DNA of 64,000 nucleotides from Candidatus Tityobacter terrigena (GTDB lineage Bacteria; Vulcanimicrobiota; Vulcanimicrobiia; Vulcanimicrobiales; Vulcanimicrobiaceae): assembly GCA_003156715.1 (NCBI GenBank), contig PMHO01000018.1, forward strand, positions 105,375-169,374. The letters run 5' to 3'. Each line of letters opens with the position of its first letter. Within the stretch, counting starts at the first letter, position 1. The translations under genes and the position numbers were made by a program. Shown in pieces: positions 10,329-18,409 of the stretch. The notes beneath the pieces were generated by a model that was not told the DNA's origin, searched no databases, and saw nothing but the letters and a program-made list of their open reading frames with translations.

Positions 10329-11470
10329 ACCCGCTCGTCGAGAACGTCCCCGGGTCGTTGATTCGGGCGCTCCACGGCCGGCGCCGGCCGAGCTCGATCA
10401 ATCTCGGGCTCGGCGAGCCCAGCTTGATGCCCGACGTCACGTACTTCGAACGCGCCACGCGCTGGGTCGCCGAACACGGTTGCCGCTATTCGAGCAACAT
10501 CGGACACGACGATCTGCGCGAAGCGATTGCGGCACACTATGCCTATCCGTCGCTCGACCTCCCGGAGAACGTCTGTATCATGAGCGGCTCGCAAGAGGCC
10601 GTTTACGTCACGATGAAGACGCTGCTCGACCCGGCCAAAGATGAGGTGCTCCTGGTCGATCCGGCGTTCCCGGTCTACGTCAAGGTCGCACAGGTCGAGG
10701 GCATCGCGCTGCGGCGCGTGACGATGGGTCCCGCAACGGATTACGCCTTCGACCCAGAAAGGATCCTCGCGGCGATCGGTCCCAAGACGCGAATGATCGT
10801 CCTGTGCTCGCCTTGCAATCCGACGGGGCGCGTCGTCTCCAACGCTGTCGCCAAGAGGATCGCCGAAGGTCTGCTCGCCCGGTCCGGGCCGCCGATCTAT
10901 CTCATGCACGACGAGATCTATCGCGAGCTCGTCTATACGCACGACGTGGCGCAGTTCGGCAAACTGTACCCGTACACGATTGCGATCAACTCGCTTTCAA
11001 AGTCGAACGCGTTGACCGGCCTGCGTTTGGGCTGGGTCATCGCGCCGGGCGACGTGATGCCGCACATCGTGAAGATGCACGGCTGGACGACCTCGTGCGC
11101 CAGCACCTTCGCGCAACGGATCGCCTACGAGATCTTCGAGGCCGGCGATCTAGCCGGACACCGGCAATGGTACGCCGCGCAGCGCTCGGGCGCGCTCACC
11201 GCGGCGCGCGAGGCGGGCCTCGATTGCATCGATCCGGAGGGCGCCTTCTATTTGTGCATCAAGGTCGGCGCCGAGGACACGCTCGCCTTTGCCGAAGCGC
11301 TGATCGATGAGAGCGACGTGATCGCGATCCCCGGGCACATCTTTGCCTCGACCTTGCGCGGCTGGTTGCGCACGAGCTTCGTCGCACCATTGTCCGAGAT
11401 CGGCGAGGGCTTCGCGCGGATCGCCCGTTTGGCGCAGGCGCGCGGACTGTTGTCGAGCCGCCCCGCCTGA
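10325..11470 (+). CDS. dapC: class I/II PLP-dependent aminotransferase, probable N-succinyldiaminopimelate aminotransferase
   Basis: Fold-type I aminotransferase of 381 residues. It has the substrate-binding INLGLGEPSL near the N-terminus, CSPCNPTGRVV in the middle, and the PLP lysine motif SLSKSNALTGLRLGW. The start is TTG 10325, which overlaps the dapD stop as TTGA, so the two are translationally coupled. From this coupling I infer the DapC step (succinyl-2-amino-6-ketopimelate to N-succinyldiaminopimelate). Fold-type I aminotransferases are promiscuous, so the substrate is not proven; other amino-acid transaminase roles remain possible. Confidence 0.8.
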
Positions 11471-11489
11471 GGTTCGCACGTCGCGCAGC

Positions 11490-12887
11490 TCAGCCTTGCG
11501 CCGGGCCGATCCAGACGGTTTGAATGTTGACGAATTCTTTGATCCCATAATGCGACAGCTCGCGCCCGTGGCCGCTGCGTTTGATGCCGCCGAACGGCAA
11601 GCGCGGGTCGGATGCGGTCATCCCGTTGATGAAGACGCCGCCCGATGCAAAACGAACGGCGAGCGCCTCGGCGCGCGCAACGTCGCGCGTCCATAGGTTT
11701 CCGCCCAGCCCGTACGTCGAATCGTTGGCGAGGGCGAGTGCATGTTCGGCATCTTGGGCTTCGACGATGGCTGCCGCCGGGCCGAAGGTTTCCTCGCGAA
11801 ACATCGGCATCGCTGCGGTCACGCCGCTGACGATCGTCGGCGCGTAGAAGAACCCCGGGCGCTCGAGGCGCCGGCCGCCGAGCTCGAGCGCCGCGCCGGC
11901 GCCGAGCGATTCGTCGACCTGGCGTTCGAGCGCGTCCCGCAGGTCGGCGCGTGCCAGCGGCCCGATCTGCGTCTGCGCATCCATCGGATCGCCGGCGCGC
12001 AAGCTGCGCGCCTGGGCCACGAACGCGTCGATGAACGCGCGATACACGGGGCGTTCGACGATGAACCGCTTGGCCGCGATGCAGCTTTGCCCGGTGTTCT
12101 GAAAACGCGCGCGCAATGCGACCTTCGCCGCCGCTTCGAGGTCGGCGTCGGCGAGAACGATGAACGCATCCGAGCCGCCGAGCTCGAGAACGGTTTTCTT
12201 CAAATGCTTGCCGGCGGTCGCGGCGACGGCGGAGCCGGCCCCTTCGCTACCGGTCAAACTGACGGCCGCGACGCGTGGGTCGGCGACCACGTCCTGCATC
12301 GCGCTTCCGTCGACGACGAGCGTGGAGAAGACGCCTTCAGGAAGCTCGCAGGCGTTGAAGATGCGCTCGATCTCGAGCGCACACTCGGTCACGTTCGAGG
12401 CGTGCTTGAGGACCCCGACGTTGCCCGCCATCAGGGCCGGGGCGGCGAAGCGGAAGACTTGCCAGAACGGAAAGTTCCACGGCATGATCGCCAGAATCAC
12501 ACCGAGCGGCCGAAAGGCCACGTAGCTGCGCGCGGCGTTGCTGTCGGCGCGTTCGTCGGCTAAGAACGAGCCGGCGTGCGCCGCGAAGTAGTCGCATGCG
12601 CCGGCACACTTCTCGACCTCGGCCTCCGCCTCGGCGATGGGTTTACCCATCTCGCGCGTCGCAATGGCGGCGATGGCGGCCTTCTCGCGCCGCAGGTGAG
12701 CGCCTACCCGCTCGAGCGCCGCCCTGCGCCGTTCGAAGCCAAACGCGCGCCACGCCGGGAATGCCGCCGCGGCGCGGGCGAGCACGGCGTCGAGGCGTGC
12801 CGGCGAGTACGGCTCGTACGATGCCAATCGATCCCCGGTCGCCGGGTTGACGGTTACGATCGAACGGCTGGGAGCGGAAACGGCCAC
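11490..12887 (-). CDS. aldehyde dehydrogenase, succinate-semialdehyde dehydrogenase-like
   Basis: NAD(P)-dependent aldehyde dehydrogenase of 465 residues, similar in layout to the short GabD/Sad group. It contains the glutamate motif VLELGGSDAFIVL, the catalytic cysteine in FQNTGQSCIAAKRFIVE, and the C-terminal NGMTASDPRLPFGGIKRSGHGREL segment typical of the family. The GTG start is preceded by AGAGGA. It follows a glutamate formimidoyltransferase gene on the same strand, 40 bp downstream of its stop. The substrate cannot be told from sequence; succinic semialdehyde is the best guess from overall resemblance. Confidence 0.88.
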   Translation of the reverse strand: MAVSAPSRSIVTVNPATGDRLASYEPYSPARLDAVLARAAAAFPAWRAFGFERRRAALERVGAHLRREKAAIAAIATREMGKPIAEAEAEVEKCAGACDYFAAHAGSFLADERADSNAARSYVAFRPLGVILAIMPWNFPFWQVFRFAAPALMAGNVGVLKHASNVTECALEIERIFNACELPEGVFSTLVVDGSAMQDVVADPRVAAVSLTGSEGAGSAVAATAGKHLKKTVLELGGSDAFIVLADADLEAAAKVALRARFQNTGQSCIAAKRFIVERPVYRAFIDAFVAQARSLRAGDPMDAQTQIGPLARADLRDALERQVDESLGAGAALELGGRRLERPGFFYAPTIVSGVTAAMPMFREETFGPAAAIVEAQDAEHALALANDSTYGLGGNLWTRDVARAEALAVRFASGGVFINGMTASDPRLPFGGIKRSGHGRELSHYGIKEFVNIQTVWIGPAQG

Positions 12888-12927
12888 GTTGGGTTCCTCT
12901 TACGGCGAAGGAGCTTCTTGCGAATCC

Positions 12928-13833
12928 TTATTCCACCAGCGCCCGCTCTTTAGGCGCCGAATCGGCGACGAAATCGGCGGCGGCTAGGCCTTCCGAAGCG
13001 ACGCCGAGCGCGTGGGCTGCGACCGCGCTCAGGGCGCTACGTGGAACGAGACCAATCAGTTCGGATGAGAGGGTGTTGACCCCGTAGCGCGCCGCACTGC
13101 GCCGCACAAGCTCGAAGACGCGGTAGAGCGGCGTCCCGGCGACGTCGGTCAGATTGCACGAGATCTGCACCCGTCCCATGTCGAGCGCCACGCCGAGGAC
13201 GCGCAGCGTGCGCAGTCCGCCATCGCGCTCGCGCAGGTTGCGCGCGATCGTGCGGGCCAGGCGCACGTCGCCGGTCCCCAGGACGACGTTGTAGGCCACC
13301 AAGACGTTGCGCGCGCCGACGGCGGTGGCGCCGGCGCTCGGGTGCGTGAAGACGTCGCCGACATCCGGACGGCCCGTGCGGTGCGCGCGCTCGACCAGAC
13401 CCTCGAACTCGCCGGCGCGAACGTCGGCTAGCAGGCGCCGCCTTTCGCTGGTTGCGGCCGCACCATAGAGAAAGCACGGGACGCCGGTGCGCTGCCAGAT
13501 GCGCGCGGCGGCTTCGCGGGCGAGCGCGACCGCATCGTCCATCGTCGCACCCGCCAGCGGAACGAACGGCAAGACGTCGAGCGCGCCGATGCGCGGGTGC
13601 GCGCCGCGATGCGTGCGCAAGTCGATGCGCTGCGCGGTAACCTCGGCCAGCGCAACGGCAGCCGCAAGCACCTGACTGCGTTCACCGAAAAAGGTAAAGA
13701 CGCTACGGTGATGGATCGAGTCGCTCGTGCGGTGGGCAAGGGTCGCGCCGGCATCGGCGATCGCCCGGGCGCACGCCTCGAGCGTCGCGTCGTCACGCCC
13801 TTCGGAAACGTTGGGAACGCACTCGAAAAGCAC
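12928..13833 (-). CDS. ftcD: glutamate formimidoyltransferase
   Basis: Formiminotransferase domain protein of 301 residues, moving the formimino group of formiminoglutamate to tetrahydrofolate (histidine degradation). Hallmarks are the N-terminus ECVPNVSEGRD, the histidine-rich segment SIHHRSVFTFFG, and THRGAHPRIGALDVLPFVPL. It has only the transferase domain; the cyclodeaminase half found in animal FTCD is absent. The GTG start lies three bases after the radA stop, so radA and this gene are probably cotranscribed. No other histidine-degradation gene is in the window. Confidence 0.92.
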   Translation of the reverse strand: MLFECVPNVSEGRDDATLEACARAIADAGATLAHRTSDSIHHRSVFTFFGERSQVLAAAVALAEVTAQRIDLRTHRGAHPRIGALDVLPFVPLAGATMDDAVALAREAAARIWQRTGVPCFLYGAAATSERRRLLADVRAGEFEGLVERAHRTGRPDVGDVFTHPSAGATAVGARNVLVAYNVVLGTGDVRLARTIARNLRERDGGLRTLRVLGVALDMGRVQISCNLTDVAGTPLYRVFELVRRSAARYGVNTLSSELIGLVPRSALSAVAAHALGVASEGLAAADFVADSAPKERALVE

Positions 13834-13836
13834 GAC

Positions 13837-15198
13837 CTATCCCAATAGCTCGGCGACGGCGGTCGCAATGTCGCGCACCGTGAGGACGGTCTCGGAGTCG
13901 ACCGGACCGGCGGCATGCGGGGCGACGATTCGGGTGAAGCCGAGTTTGCGCGCTTCGGCGATGCGGCGAGCGCGCGCCGAAACCGGGCGAACTTCGCCCG
14001 AAAGCCCGAGCTCACCGAACGCGACCGTCGCCGCGGGGAGCGCAACGCCGCGAAATGCGGAGGCGACGGCAAGCGCAATGCCGAGGTCGGTCGCGGGCTC
14101 TGCAACGCGCAGGCCGCCGGCAACCGAAGCGTAGACGTCGTGCGCGCCGATGTGCATCCCGGCGTGACGTTCTAGGACCGCAAGGATCATGCCCAGACGG
14201 GCGCGGTCCAGGTTGGCCGCCAAGCGTTGCGGCGTGCCGTAGCTCGGTTCGCCCACGAGAGCTTGAATCTCGAGCAGAACGGGGCGCGACCCGGCGATGC
14301 CGGCGACGACGCACGAGCCGGCGGGACGGGCCCCGCCGGCGTCAGGGCGGGCCAAGAAAAGCTGCGAGGGATTGCGCACCTCGTGCAGACCTCGCTCGTC
14401 GAGCGCGAGCACGCAGATTTCGTCGACGCTGCCGAAGCGGTTTTTGACGGCGCGCACGATGCGATGTTCGGTGCCGCCGTCGCCCTCAAAGTAGAGCACG
14501 GTGTCGACGATGTGCTCGAGCAGGCGCGGACCCGCAATGCTTCCGTCCTTGGTCACGTGTCCGATGAGAAACGTCGCGCAGTCGGTGCGTTTGGCGAACG
14601 CGGTGAGCGCCGCAGCGCAGTCGCGAACCTGCGCGATGCTGCCGGCCGGCGACTCGAGTTCGGGCAGCGCCATCGTTTGAATCGAATCGATGACCAGCGC
14701 CGCGGGATGAAGGCGCTCGGCGCCATCGAGGATCGTGCGCAGGTTCGTTTCGGCGAACAGGAGCAACTCGTCGCAGGCCCCGAGCCTGACCGCGCGCAGC
14801 TTGGTTTGCGCCGCGGATTCCTCGCCGCAGACGTAGACGACCGGGCCGCCGCCCGAACGGCTGAGCTGGGCCGCGACCTGGAGCAGGAGGGTCGACTTCC
14901 CCGAGCCGGGCGGCCCACCCAGCAGCACCAGGCTTCCCGGCACGATCCCGCCGCCGAGGAGGCGGTCGAACTCGGCCATTCCGCTCGATGTGCGAACGAG
15001 CCGCGGCCCCGCAACGTCGGCTAGCCGAACCGGGGCGCCGGCCGGGCCGGCGGCGTGGACGTCGCGACGCCGCGTATCGAGTGCGACCGGGGCTTCGGCA
15101 AAGGTATTCCACGCGTCGCACGCCGGGCAGCGCCCGAGCCAGCGGGCCGATTCGTGCCCGCAGGCCGAACAGAAGAAGAGCGTGCGCGATTTGGCCAC
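13837..15198 (-). CDS. radA: DNA repair protein RadA (Sms)
   Basis: RecA-related ATPase that helps branch migration during recombinational repair. The 453-residue product has all family parts in order: an N-terminal four-cysteine zinc finger (CSACG ... CPACD), Walker A GGPPGSGKSTLLLQ, Walker B ALVIDSIQTM, the RadA-specific VKNRFGSVDEI motif, and a C-terminal Lon-protease-like domain. GTG 15198 gives the expected start just before the zinc finger; the frame runs further upstream to 15453 without homology. In Bacillus radA sits next to disA and yacL; here it is about 13 kb from yacL and on the other strand. Confidence 0.96.
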   Translation of the reverse strand: MAKSRTLFFCSACGHESARWLGRCPACDAWNTFAEAPVALDTRRRDVHAAGPAGAPVRLADVAGPRLVRTSSGMAEFDRLLGGGIVPGSLVLLGGPPGSGKSTLLLQVAAQLSRSGGGPVVYVCGEESAAQTKLRAVRLGACDELLLFAETNLRTILDGAERLHPAALVIDSIQTMALPELESPAGSIAQVRDCAAALTAFAKRTDCATFLIGHVTKDGSIAGPRLLEHIVDTVLYFEGDGGTEHRIVRAVKNRFGSVDEICVLALDERGLHEVRNPSQLFLARPDAGGARPAGSCVVAGIAGSRPVLLEIQALVGEPSYGTPQRLAANLDRARLGMILAVLERHAGMHIGAHDVYASVAGGLRVAEPATDLGIALAVASAFRGVALPAATVAFGELGLSGEVRPVSARARRIAEARKLGFTRIVAPHAAGPVDSETVLTVRDIATAVAELLG

Positions 15199-15314
15199 TG
15201 GCTTGCGCGGTTCGCGACGCCCGGCGCGAGGCCCGCGCGCGACGCCTAGCGAGGCCGGGCAGCCCGGCCGTCCAAGGGGGCGGAGCGCGCCCCGCGAACG
15301 GTCCGGCGTCGACG

Positions 15315-16007
15315 ATGGCAAGCTTCGCGCACGTGGCAATCGACGGACCGGCTGGCAGCGGAAAGACCACGGTGGCGCGCCGCTTGTCGGAGCGGCTGGG
15401 CATCCTCTACCTCGACACCGGGGCGATGTATCGAGCGGTGGCCCTTCTGGCACTGCGGGCCGGGGTCGCGGTCGACGATGAGGGGGCGGTGCTCCGCTTG
15501 GCTCGAGCCCATCCCGTCGACATTCGTTTGGGGGGCGCCACGCCGCTCGGTTTCCGCGTCTTCGCGGGGGACGAGGAGCTGGGAACGGAGCTCTACGGCA
15601 ACGGCGTTTCGACGGTGGTTTCCGTGGTTGCCGCGCATCCCTTGGTCCGCGAGCTCATGGTCGCCCGGCAGCGGTCGATCGCAACGCTAGGACCGGTCGT
15701 GATGGCCGGTCGCGATATTGGCACGATCGTGCTTCCCGACGCGCCCGTGAAGGTGTTTCTGACGGCATCCGTCGATGCGCGGGTACGGCGCCGGCGAATG
15801 GAACTGGCAGAACGTGGCGTGGCCATCGACGAAAGCGAGTTGACCGCCCAGATGCTGGAGCGCGACCGGCTCGACCGCGAGCGGCCCGTCGCTCCCCTGC
15901 GGCCGGCGCCCGGAGCGCACCTGATCGACTCGACCGACCTTTCGATCGACCAAGTGGTGGACGCAATCGCCGGCTTGGCCACGCATCCAGCCGCGCCCGG
16001 CCGTTGA
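15315..16007 (+). CDS. cmk: cytidylate kinase
   Basis: Phosphorylates CMP and dCMP. The 230-residue protein has the P-loop AIDGPAGSGKTTVARRLSERL, the following YLDTGAMYRAVAL, and the GRDIGTIVLPDAPVKVFLTAS segment typical of bacterial CMP kinases. The start ATG 15315 fits the family N-terminus; the upstream open frame is a shadow of radA. It overlaps plsC by 4 bp (TTGA). The order cmk-plsC-ispH is a common bacterial arrangement. Confidence 0.96.
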   Translation: MASFAHVAIDGPAGSGKTTVARRLSERLGILYLDTGAMYRAVALLALRAGVAVDDEGAVLRLARAHPVDIRLGGATPLGFRVFAGDEELGTELYGNGVSTVVSVVAAHPLVRELMVARQRSIATLGPVVMAGRDIGTIVLPDAPVKVFLTASVDARVRRRRMELAERGVAIDESELTAQMLERDRLDRERPVAPLRPAPGAHLIDSTDLSIDQVVDAIAGLATHPAAPGR

Positions 16008-16591
16008 CGTTTTACGGCTTCGCACGCGGCGTCGTCAAAGCAGCCCTGCGTGCATTCTGGCGCTTTCGGGTGGTGGGCGCCGAGCGGGTGCCGCCGGCGG
16101 GACCGCTGATCGTTGCCGCCAACCACGTTTCCTACTTCGATCCGCCCGCCCTCGGCTGCGCCCTGCCGCGGCCGCTTCACTACATGGCCAAGCAGCAGCT
16201 GTTCGCGATGGGCATACTCGGGCGCCTGATCGGTGCGCTCAATGCGTTTCCGGTCGACCGCTCGCGCGGCGACGTGGCGGCCATCAAGCGGGCCGTGGAG
16301 GTCCTGCGCGGAGGGGCAGCGGTCGGAATCTTCCCCGAGGGTACAAGGAACAAGGATGGCAACGTTCGCCCGCAAGCGGGAATCGCGCTGCTGCACTACC
16401 TCTCCGGGGCCCCGATCCTTCCGGCCTACATCGCGGGGACCGCCCGTGCCCGCCGGTTCGCCCAAATCTCGGTTACGTTCGGCGAACCCGTGCGTTTTAC
16501 GGATGGGCAGAAAGCGAGCCGCGAGGACTTGGCGAAATGGACGGACGACATCATGGAGCGCATCTTCGCGCTCGGGGAGACGCTAGGTTGA
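16004..16591 (+). CDS. plsC: 1-acyl-sn-glycerol-3-phosphate acyltransferase
   Basis: Adds the second acyl chain to lysophosphatidic acid at the inner membrane. The 195-residue protein has the catalytic NHVSYFD (NHxxxxD) motif at about residues 40-46 and the substrate-binding FPEGTRNKDG motif, with an N-terminal hydrophobic/amphipathic stretch. The start is TTG 16004, overlapping the cmk stop as TTGA. It in turn overlaps ispH in the same way, so cmk-plsC-ispH form a tight translational unit. Confidence 0.94.
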   Translation: MTFYGFARGVVKAALRAFWRFRVVGAERVPPAGPLIVAANHVSYFDPPALGCALPRPLHYMAKQQLFAMGILGRLIGALNAFPVDRSRGDVAAIKRAVEVLRGGAAVGIFPEGTRNKDGNVRPQAGIALLHYLSGAPILPAYIAGTARARRFAQISVTFGEPVRFTDGQKASREDLAKWTDDIMERIFALGETLG

Positions 16592-17430
16592 TCATCAAGA
16601 AAGCCAAGACGCAGGGGTTCTGCTTCGGGGTCGCCATCACGCTGAAGAAGGCTGAGGAGACCGTTGCTGCCCACGAGCATGTCACGACGCTTGGCCACAT
16701 CGTCCACAACCCGCAGATGGTCGCCTCCTTCGAGGAAAAGGGAATGCGCAATGCTGCCTCGGTCGACGAGGTCGACGCCGGGACGCTGTTCGTGCGGGCC
16801 CACGGGCTGCCGGTCGAGGTCTTCGAAAAGGCCGGCGCCAAGGGCCTGACGGTCGTCGACGCGACCTGTCCGATGGTCACGAAGATCCACGTGCAGGCCG
16901 AGAAGCTGCGGGCCGACGGCTACAAGATCGTCGTCGTCGGCGATCCGCACCATCCCGAGGTCAAGGGGACGCTCTCGCACGTGCCGGGCGCGTGGTGCAT
17001 TCAAACGCCGCAGGACGTCGACAAGCTCCCCCGCGCCAGCCGCGTCGGCGTGGTCGTGCAGTCGACCTGGTCCGGTTCGGGCTTCGGCGAGATCGTGCAG
17101 AAACTCAGCTCCAAGTACTACGAGGTGCGGGCCGTCAATACGATCTGCACGGACACGCACAACCGCCAGTCCGAGGCCGGCCAACTGGCTGAAGAAGTCG
17201 AAGTGATGGTCGTCGTCGGCGGCAAAACGTCGGCCAATACCAAGCACCTTGCCGAGCTTGCCGCGGCCCGCGGCGCCCGCTCGCACCATATCGAAGGCCC
17301 CGACGAGTTGCAGCCCGCTTGGTTTGACGGAGTCGAGGTCGCGGGACTGATGTCGGGCGCCTCCACGCCGGGGTGGCTCGTGGATCAGGTCGAGGAAAAA
17401 ATGGAGGCACTAAGCCGTCGAGCTAGCTGA
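16588..17430 (+). CDS. ispH: 4-hydroxy-3-methylbut-2-enyl diphosphate reductase
   Basis: Last enzyme of the MEP isoprenoid pathway, making IPP and DMAPP with a [4Fe-4S] cluster. The 280-residue product shows the three cluster cysteines in GFCFGVA, DATCPMVTKIH and NTICTDTHNRQ, together with LGHIVHNPQ and VRAHGLP. The start is TTG 16588, overlapping the plsC stop (TTGA). It directly precedes a polyprenyl synthetase, its probable metabolic consumer. Two further MEP genes, ispD and ispF, lie 11 kb downstream. Confidence 0.96.
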   Translation: MIIKKAKTQGFCFGVAITLKKAEETVAAHEHVTTLGHIVHNPQMVASFEEKGMRNAASVDEVDAGTLFVRAHGLPVEVFEKAGAKGLTVVDATCPMVTKIHVQAEKLRADGYKIVVVGDPHHPEVKGTLSHVPGAWCIQTPQDVDKLPRASRVGVVVQSTWSGSGFGEIVQKLSSKYYEVRAVNTICTDTHNRQSEAGQLAEEVEVMVVVGGKTSANTKHLAELAAARGARSHHIEGPDELQPAWFDGVEVAGLMSGASTPGWLVDQVEEKMEALSRRAS

Positions 17431-17494
17431 GGTCATCGAGGCCCATCTCGCGCGAACGATCGAGCGCTACCGCGGATCATCCCCGATATACGAG

Positions 17495-18409
17495 ATGATC
17501 CGCTATCATTTTGGCTACGATCGCTTCGGGCGCACGATGTCGGGGAAACGGCTTCGCCCGCAGATCCTTTTGCGCACCGCGCTCGAAGAGGGCGGCACGG
17601 TCGAGTGCGCCCTCGACGCAGCCGTCGCGATCGAGATCCTGCACAACTACTCGCTCGTTCACGACGACATCGAGGACGGCGACGAGCTGCGCCATGGGCG
17701 GACGACGATCTGGGCGCAGTTCGGCGTGGCTCAAGGCATCAATGCCGGCGATGCGCTGTGCGCGCTGTCGTACTTAACGCTGCTTCACGAAGAGGCGGTC
17801 ATACCGAGCGACCGCGTCGTCGACATGCTCGCGGTGCTGCACGAAGCCAACTTGCATATGTGCGAAGGTCAAGCACTGGACATCATGTTCGAGACGCAAT
17901 CGACGGTGACGATGAGCCAATACCTCGAGATGATCTCGGGAAAGACGGGGGCCTTGTTCGCGGCGTCGTGCGAGCTCGGCGCGCTGGCCGCGGGTTGTCC
18001 GCGCGAACGTGCTCGGCAGTACGCGCGTTTGGGCCGCGCGTACGGGCGAGCTTTTCAAATTCGCGACGACGCGCTCGGTACGTGGGGGTTGAGCGACATC
18101 ACCGGCAAACCGAGCGGGGCCGATATCGCGCGGCGCAAATGGAGCTTTCCCGTGGTCTGGGCCCTTGGCACGCCGCCCTCGGCCGACCGCGAGATCGTGA
18201 CGGGAGCCTACGCACGCCGCACGCGCCTCGATTCCGCGGGCGTGGTCGAGGTGATCGGCGCACTCGACCGGCTCGGCGCGCGCAACGCAGCCGATGACGC
18301 CCACGACCTAGCTCTGGCGGAAGCGGATGAGGCCGCCGGCGAGGGGTCGATCGACCGCAGCGGAGCGATCCGCGAATTCTTGGCACAAGGAGCACGGCGC
18401 GTTGCCTAG
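17495..18409 (+). CDS. polyprenyl diphosphate synthase (trans-isoprenyl synthetase family)
   Basis: Condenses IPP onto allylic diphosphates. The 304-residue frame holds the first aspartate-rich motif HDDIEDGDELRHG, GKRLRPQILL upstream of it, and the second motif in FQIRDDALGTWG, which has the DDxLG form seen in some actinobacterial enzymes rather than DDxxD. Chain length of the product cannot be told. The first ATG (17495) looks too late: the same frame is open back to 17414 and encodes a helix resembling the conserved family N-terminus, but holds no ATG, GTG, TTG or CTG. It follows ispH by 64 bp and overlaps the next gene by 8 bp. Confidence 0.88.
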   Translation: MIRYHFGYDRFGRTMSGKRLRPQILLRTALEEGGTVECALDAAVAIEILHNYSLVHDDIEDGDELRHGRTTIWAQFGVAQGINAGDALCALSYLTLLHEEAVIPSDRVVDMLAVLHEANLHMCEGQALDIMFETQSTVTMSQYLEMISGKTGALFAASCELGALAAGCPRERARQYARLGRAYGRAFQIRDDALGTWGLSDITGKPSGADIARRKWSFPVVWALGTPPSADREIVTGAYARRTRLDSAGVVEVIGALDRLGARNAADDAHDLALAEADEAAGEGSIDRSGAIREFLAQGARRVA

